Source: Apodospora peruviana (Eukaryota; Ascomycota; Sordariomycetes; Sordariales; Lasiosphaeriaceae). Taken from it: a stretch of 64,000 nucleotides of DNA. Location: positions 3,874,001-3,938,000 of the forward strand of contig JAUEDM010000003.1 in assembly GCA_033439685.1 (NCBI GenBank), written 5' to 3'. This document shows, in pieces, positions 60,090 through 64,000 of this stretch (position 1 is the stretch's first letter; the number at the start of each line of letters is the position of its first letter). Position numbers and translations under genes: made by a program. The notes beneath the pieces were generated by a model. The model saw only the letters and a program-made list of their open reading frames with translations, was not told where the DNA came from and did no database searches.

Positions 60090-60410
60090 TCACAATGCGT
60101 TCCGGAAATACACCATCATGACACCCTGGTGCAGCGTCTTGGCCACCTTCTTCAGCTCCCCGTGCGCTGCGCACTCGTCGTCGTAGTACTTCATGTCTTC
60201 GACCGATGCGAACACCGAGAGGGCTGCCAAGGTGTACCCCTGGTTCCGCGCGTCGTCGTGTGTCGGCCCGACCGTTGCCGAGATGATGTATGGCTTGCCA
60301 TCTTTAAGAGCGCGCTCTGGCATGGTGCGGTAGATGTCGATGAGCTTGGCCTGGTCCTCCTTGGAGGGGATCTTGAAGAGGGTGACGCGGTGGACGTTTT
60401 GGGAGGACAT
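60090..60410 (-). CDS. Dabb (stress-response A/B barrel) protein, 106 aa
   Basis: A complete short frame, MSSQNVHRVTLFKIPSKED to VMMVYFRNAL. The pattern HRVTLFKI, then ISATVGP, then YTLAALSVFASVEDMKYYDDE and AHGELKKVA is that of dimeric alpha-beta barrel proteins of the Dabb family. Members include small enzymes and stress proteins, so the reaction cannot be told from sequence. It sits between fumarylacetoacetase and the aldehyde dehydrogenase, oriented like the latter. A role in the pathway, for instance isomerising or shielding an intermediate, is speculation. Confidence 0.85.
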   Translation of the reverse strand: MSSQNVHRVTLFKIPSKEDQAKLIDIYRTMPERALKDGKPYIISATVGPTHDDARNQGYTLAALSVFASVEDMKYYDDECAAHGELKKVAKTLHQGVMMVYFRNAL

Positions 60411-60725
60411 GTTGACTGGTGGATTTTTGTCTGATGTTTGGGATGGCAGTAATGGAATCTAAGTATTGGGATCGAGGGTTGAGGTTAGATCGGAAGTATC
60501 AACAAACTTTCAAGATGCTGCGCACAAGTCTTCGATTCTGAAGTTGTTTAATACTTTGAATCATCAAAGTGTCAGTGCAGGTGGGTTTGTCGACACTGGA
60601 TTTGGCCAATAGGAAGATGATCCTAAGACCTCGGCATTGGTGGATGCACGGAATTCACGTCTCGGTACCACCTTTGACCGAACACTAACTACATGTAGTT
60701 GACACATGCCGGAATCTCTCCTACT
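60411..60725. other. promoter of the Dabb gene / 3' side of the ALDH gene
   Basis: A 315-bp spacer. It contains one TCGGAA half-site (60490-60495) like those in the other cluster promoters, but no full palindrome. Confidence 0.4.
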
Positions 60726-62303
60726 CTATTCGGCATCTGCCGTCGGCAGAGTGAAGTACTTGACCGTCTTCGTGGTCAACCACCCGTCCAGCGCCTCCTC
60801 GCCCATATCGCGGCCAAATCCGGACTGCTTCACTCCTCCAAACGGCGTGTTGGCATGTAATATGCCCCAGCAGTTCACGGTAACCTGTCCACTCTCGATG
60901 GCCTCCGAGACGCGTTGGGCCCGGTTGACATCGTTCGTAAAGACAGCCGCAGCGAGGCCGTATTCCGTGGCATTCGCCTTCTCAATGACCTCTGCTTCGG
61001 TTTGAAACTTTGCAATCGACTAGGTAATCATAGACTTTGTTAGCTACCATTCTCGTTGTACAAAGCTTGGGGGTTATGGGGGTTAACCTACAGCAACAGG
61101 GCCAAATATCTCTTCCTTCATGATGCGAGCATCATCCGGGACGTCCCCAAAGGCGGTGGTGCCGACGAAATGACCCTCGGTGGCGGAGTTGACGTCTCCT
61201 CCTCCAGCCACCACGCGGATTCCGGATGCCTTTGCGTCCTGGATATACTCGGCAATCTTCTCTTTTTGCCTCCGGCTGATGACCGGACCCTTGGTCGTCC
61301 CCTCGGCCAGAGGATCTCCAGGCGCGCGAGCGGTGTTGTTCAGCCTCTCGGCAAATGCCGCCAGGAACTTGTCGTAGATGCTCGCGTGGACGTAAATGCG
61401 CGACCCGGCAGCGCAGACCTGGCCGTTGTTGGCCGTGATGCCGGTCACCGTCCAGAATAGTGCGTTGTCGAGGTCCGCGTCACCAAAAACGATCGACGGG
61501 CCTTTGCCGCCCAGCTCCAGCGTCACCTTCTTGAGATTCGAGCTCGCCGCGGCGCGCATAATCTCACGACCCACTGGGCCGCTTCCCGTGAAGGCGATCT
61601 TCTTCACCCCGTGATGCTCGGCCAGCGCCTGCCCGGCGATCCTGCCCTCTCCGCAGAGGATGTTGACCACGCCGGCCGGAAACCCGGCCTCCCGCACGAG
61701 CTCGGCCAGTTTCTGGCCGTACAGAGGCGACAGCTCGGGCGTCTTGATGATAAGCACGTTGCCGGCAGCGATGGCGGGCGCGAGCTTCCAGATGGTGATC
61801 ATCAGTGGCGCGTTCCACGGCACGACGGCAGCGCACACCCCCAGCGGCTCCCGCCGCGTGAAGGCGTACCCCTGCGGGATGCTCAGCAGCTGACCGGTCA
61901 GTTTGTCGGCCCAGCCGGCAAAGTACCGGAGCGTCTCGGCGGCCTGGGTGATGTGCAGGGCCTTGGCGTCGCCGAAGATGATTCCGGCGTCCAGCGCCTC
62001 GAGACTGGCTAGGTCGTCGGCGTCGCGATCGATTAGGTCGGCCAGCTTGTTGAGCAGCCGCCCCCTCTGCGCCGGCTGCACGGCCCGCCATGGGCCCTTG
62101 AATGCGGTTTGGGCTGCTGCGACGGCCGCGTCGACGTCCTCCTTCTGGGCTGCCGATACCGATGCGAGTCGTGCGCCTGTCGTGGGGTTCTCGACCTCGA
62201 GCTGGGCATCTCCCGTCGCCGGCCGGAACTCGTTGTTGATGAAGAGGCCGGTGTTGATGCGGACGGACCGCCCGCCGAAGCCTGTCAGTTCGATCTCGCT
62301 CAT
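60726..62303 (-). CDS. NAD(P)-dependent aldehyde dehydrogenase
   Basis: Exon 1 (62303-61092) and exon 2 (61019-60726) give 501 aa. The 72-nt intron (GTAGGT...TAGCTAACAAAG...ACCTAG) joins IFGPVA to SIAKFQTE without a frame change. The fold landmarks are PWNAPLMITIWKLAPAIAAG, FTGSGPVGREI (nucleotide site), LELGGKGPSIVF (general-base Glu), NNGQVCAAGSRIYV (catalytic Cys), and HANTPFGGVKQSGFGRD near the end. Length and motifs are typical of the ALDH1/2-like cytosolic group. Next to an amine oxidase, CYP504 and the homogentisate genes, the likely substrate is phenylacetaldehyde or its hydroxylated form, giving the acid. The substrate is inferred; the family is certain. Confidence 0.95.
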
Positions 62304-62618
62304 GTTGATGGGTTTTCAGTGGTATCTGTTGTTCGGTTGTCACACCGTAGAATTTACGACACCAGGAGCAACGACAACTCCCTCCCACACTCTCGGTGTG
62401 CTGTATTATAGTGCCTGCCTTGGAAGGGGGGAATTTGCAGTAGCGTTGATCCACCGTCGGAGGACAAGCAATGGATAGGGGCCAGTCACATAAAATTCCA
62501 CAGTCAACTCCACCAGGGACGAGGACATCCCGAGATAGTGTGCATACGTAGTGTCATAAATAGCACCTGGAGTTACCGTTCTGGACCCCAAGAAGTATCA
62601 CAGACGCGGGAAAGAAAC
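62304..62618. promoter_or_regulatory. divergent promoter, ALDH / RidA-like
   Basis: The 315 bp between the two start codons. It contains CCGTCGGA (62454-62461), the reverse complement of TCCGACGG. That is the core of the 11-mer found in the HGD/FAH and CYP504 promoters, with the last half-site base changed. Confidence 0.45.
62454..62461. promoter_or_regulatory. degenerate copy of the shared cluster motif
   Basis: CCGTCGGA here reads TCCGACGG on the other strand, matching 8 contiguous bases of TTCCGACGGAA. A weaker site than the two identical copies. Confidence 0.35.
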
Positions 62619-63144
62619 ATGGCAGCAGACTCGGCATCAAAACTTTCTTCATACGGCTTCGAATTCCGCAACTGGCCCGGGGCTGGCGAGAAAGCGGCAG
62701 CCCACTTCGGTCTCAGTCACGCCGTCATCGTGCCCGCCAGCACACGCACCATCATCGTCGGCGGGCAGCTCGGGATCCGAGACGACGGAACAGTTCCGGC
62801 CGACCTTGCAGAGGAGGTTGCAGTAGCCTTCGACCGTGTGGAGCAGAGCCTCAAAGCTGCGGGACTGGGGGATGATGCCTGGGAACACGTGTATTCGGTG
62901 AGGAAGCTCTTACTTACCTACGTTAGGCGAAACCCGGAGAGGAACTGATTGGTAATAATCCCGGGACCAGGTTACCACGTACGAGGTTGAGAAAGATGGG
63001 GAAGGGATCTCGGGTGTGGTGGGACCGGTTGCCCGGAAATACCTGAAGAATACCAAGCCGGCGTGGACGGGTGTTACGGTCAAGGGGCTCGCTTTTCCGG
63101 GGTTGCACTTGGAGATTACGGTCCAGGCCTATCTGCCGTGTTAG
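62619..63144 (+). CDS. RidA/YjgF-like protein, 150 aa
   Basis: Exons 62619-62897 and 62971-63144 flank a 73-nt intron (GTGAGG...GGACCAG) and give HVYSV-TTYEVEKD across the join. RidA-fold landmarks are TRTIIVGGQLGIRDDGTV, VAVAFDRVEQSLKAAGL and the C-terminal VKGLAFPGLHLEITVQAYL. RidA proteins are small trimers; the classic ones hydrolyse reactive enamines and imines. The position usually held by the catalytic Arg, just before the last (V/L)E(I/V) strand, appears to be Gly or Leu here, so another Rid-subfamily activity is possible. An imine-handling role beside an amine oxidase would make sense but is inferred. Confidence 0.85.
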
Positions 63145-63465
63145 TTAGACTCCATGTACCGAGCAGGACAAAAGAATGCACCACTGGCACATTGTTCCGG
63201 CAAGCAGAGAGATCACAAGGAACGATGCGGGGAAGGGTTCCCTGCTCCCTGTACACACACCAGGAATGAGTCGGAAATCTCGGAACCATTCCGACGGAAT
63301 GGCCACCCCTGAAGTCAGAGGAAAGATGATTGTTCCGCTACCTCTAAATTTCAGTGCTTAAAGATAGGAAACTTATGGACTTTGACATTATCTCTAACAG
63401 CTGTGGCGTATTTCTGCTAACTGAATGCTACCGGTGTCATTGGTCTAGGCAAGGTTAACTGAATC
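63145..63465. promoter_or_regulatory. promoter of the CYP504 gene
   Basis: 321 bp upstream of the P450 start. It holds TTCCGACGGAA (63289-63299), preceded by GTCGGAAATCTCGGAACCA. As in the HGD/FAH promoter, several TCGGAA half-sites cluster around the full site. Confidence 0.55.
63289..63299. promoter_or_regulatory. shared near-palindrome TTCCGACGGAA, site 2
   Basis: Identical over 11 bases to the site at 58264-58274, lying 167 bp before the CYP504 start codon. Confidence 0.55.
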
Positions 63466-64000
63466 ATGGCGCTCGGCGTTACAGAACTCGGCGTCGCGGC
63501 GCTTGGCAGTTTCTTGCTCTACATCATCGTCAACGAAGTCATACGGGGGAGGGCACGTGTTGCCGGTCTGAAAGGACCCAGGGGCTTCCCACTAATCGGC
63601 AACCTCTGGGACATCCGCGTCAACGCCGCCGACCAATACCGGAAATGGGCCACCCACTTCGGTGATGTCTACCAGATTCAGCTGGGCAACGTGCCCGTCG
63701 TGGTCGTCAACTCGGCCGCGGCGGCCAGAGCCCTGTTCGGACAGAACGCGCAGGCGCTGAGCTCTCGCCCCGAGTTCTACACCTTCCACAAGGTCGTCTC
63801 CAACACGGCCGGCACCACCATCGGCACCTCGCCCTACTCGGACTCGCTCAAGCGCCGCCGCAAGGCTGCCGCGTCGGCTCTGAACCGCCCAGCAGTACAG
63901 ACATACGTCAAGCTGCTCGACCTCGAGAGCCGCGACTTCATCCGTGAGCTGTACACGTACGGCCACGCGGGCCAGACGGCCATCGACCCCATGCCCATGA
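63466..64000 (+). CDS. CYP504-family cytochrome P450 (phenylacetate hydroxylase type), 5' part
   Basis: The gene starts at ATG 63466 and runs off the window after 178 codons. An N-terminal membrane anchor (LGVAALGSFLLYIIVNEVI) is followed by the hinge KGPRGFPLIGNLWDIRVNAA. Next come FGDVYQIQLGNVPVVVVNSA, SSRPEFYTFHKVVSN, GTTIGTSPYSDSLKRRRKAA and ALNRPAVQTYV. These phrases match the CYP504 group, whose members hydroxylate phenylacetate at C2 or 3-hydroxyphenylacetate at C6 on the way to homogentisate, in the ER membrane. The heme-binding Cys region lies outside the window, and which of the two hydroxylases it is cannot be told from this part. Confidence 0.9.
   Translation, partial: MALGVTELGVAALGSFLLYIIVNEVIRGRARVAGLKGPRGFPLIGNLWDIRVNAADQYRKWATHFGDVYQIQLGNVPVVVVNSAAAARALFGQNAQALSSRPEFYTFHKVVSNTAGTTIGTSPYSDSLKRRRKAAASALNRPAVQTYVKLLDLESRDFIRELYTYGHAGQTAIDPMPM

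Overview
The window comes from a filamentous ascomycete, most likely a Sordariomycete. Genes have few short introns (about 45-110 nt) with GT..AG ends and CTAAC/CTGAC-type branch sequences. The gene families are typically fungal: HET-domain proteins, a NACHT-like STAND ATPase, LysM and subtilase secreted proteins, a Zn2Cys6 regulator and CYP504. Several gene-free stretches separate the genes, and many simple repeats are present. All calls come from reading the sequence; nothing was searched against a database.

Layout. 1-18 kb holds a HET-ankyrin gene (1252-3944 +), a tRNA-Leu(AAG) with an intron (4140-4243 -), a giant P-loop NTPase with a long helical-repeat region (7211-13710 +), and a Gac1-type PP1 glycogen-targeting subunit with a CBM21 domain (15674-18151 -). 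18-35.6 kb is a gene desert: I found nothing there that I can defend as a gene. 35.6-45.4 kb carries secreted or surface-type genes, nearly all with broken frames: a LysM protein, a Cys-rich Ser/Thr-repeat protein, a membrane-anchored protein of unknown function and a subtilase relic. Small tandem duplications of 28, 29 and 47 bp lie in the same stretch. 45.4-48 kb holds a CA microsatellite and a small coiled-coil gene.

48.2-64 kb looks like a catabolic gene cluster for aromatic amines and phenylacetate. It contains a flavin amine oxidase, a Zn2Cys6 regulator divergent from it, homogentisate 1,2-dioxygenase and fumarylacetoacetase as a divergent pair, a small Dabb protein, an aldehyde dehydrogenase, a RidA-like protein and the start of a CYP504 P450. 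Together these would take phenylethylamine or tyramine to the aldehyde, then to (hydroxy)phenylacetate, homogentisate and finally fumarate plus acetoacetate. Maleylacetoacetate isomerase is not visible and may lie to the right. A membrane HET-domain gene sits inside the block. The same near-palindrome, TTCCGACGGAA, occurs in the HGD/FAH divergent promoter and in the CYP504 promoter, with related sites in the other two divergent promoters. This suggests a regulon controlled by the resident Zn2Cys6 protein.
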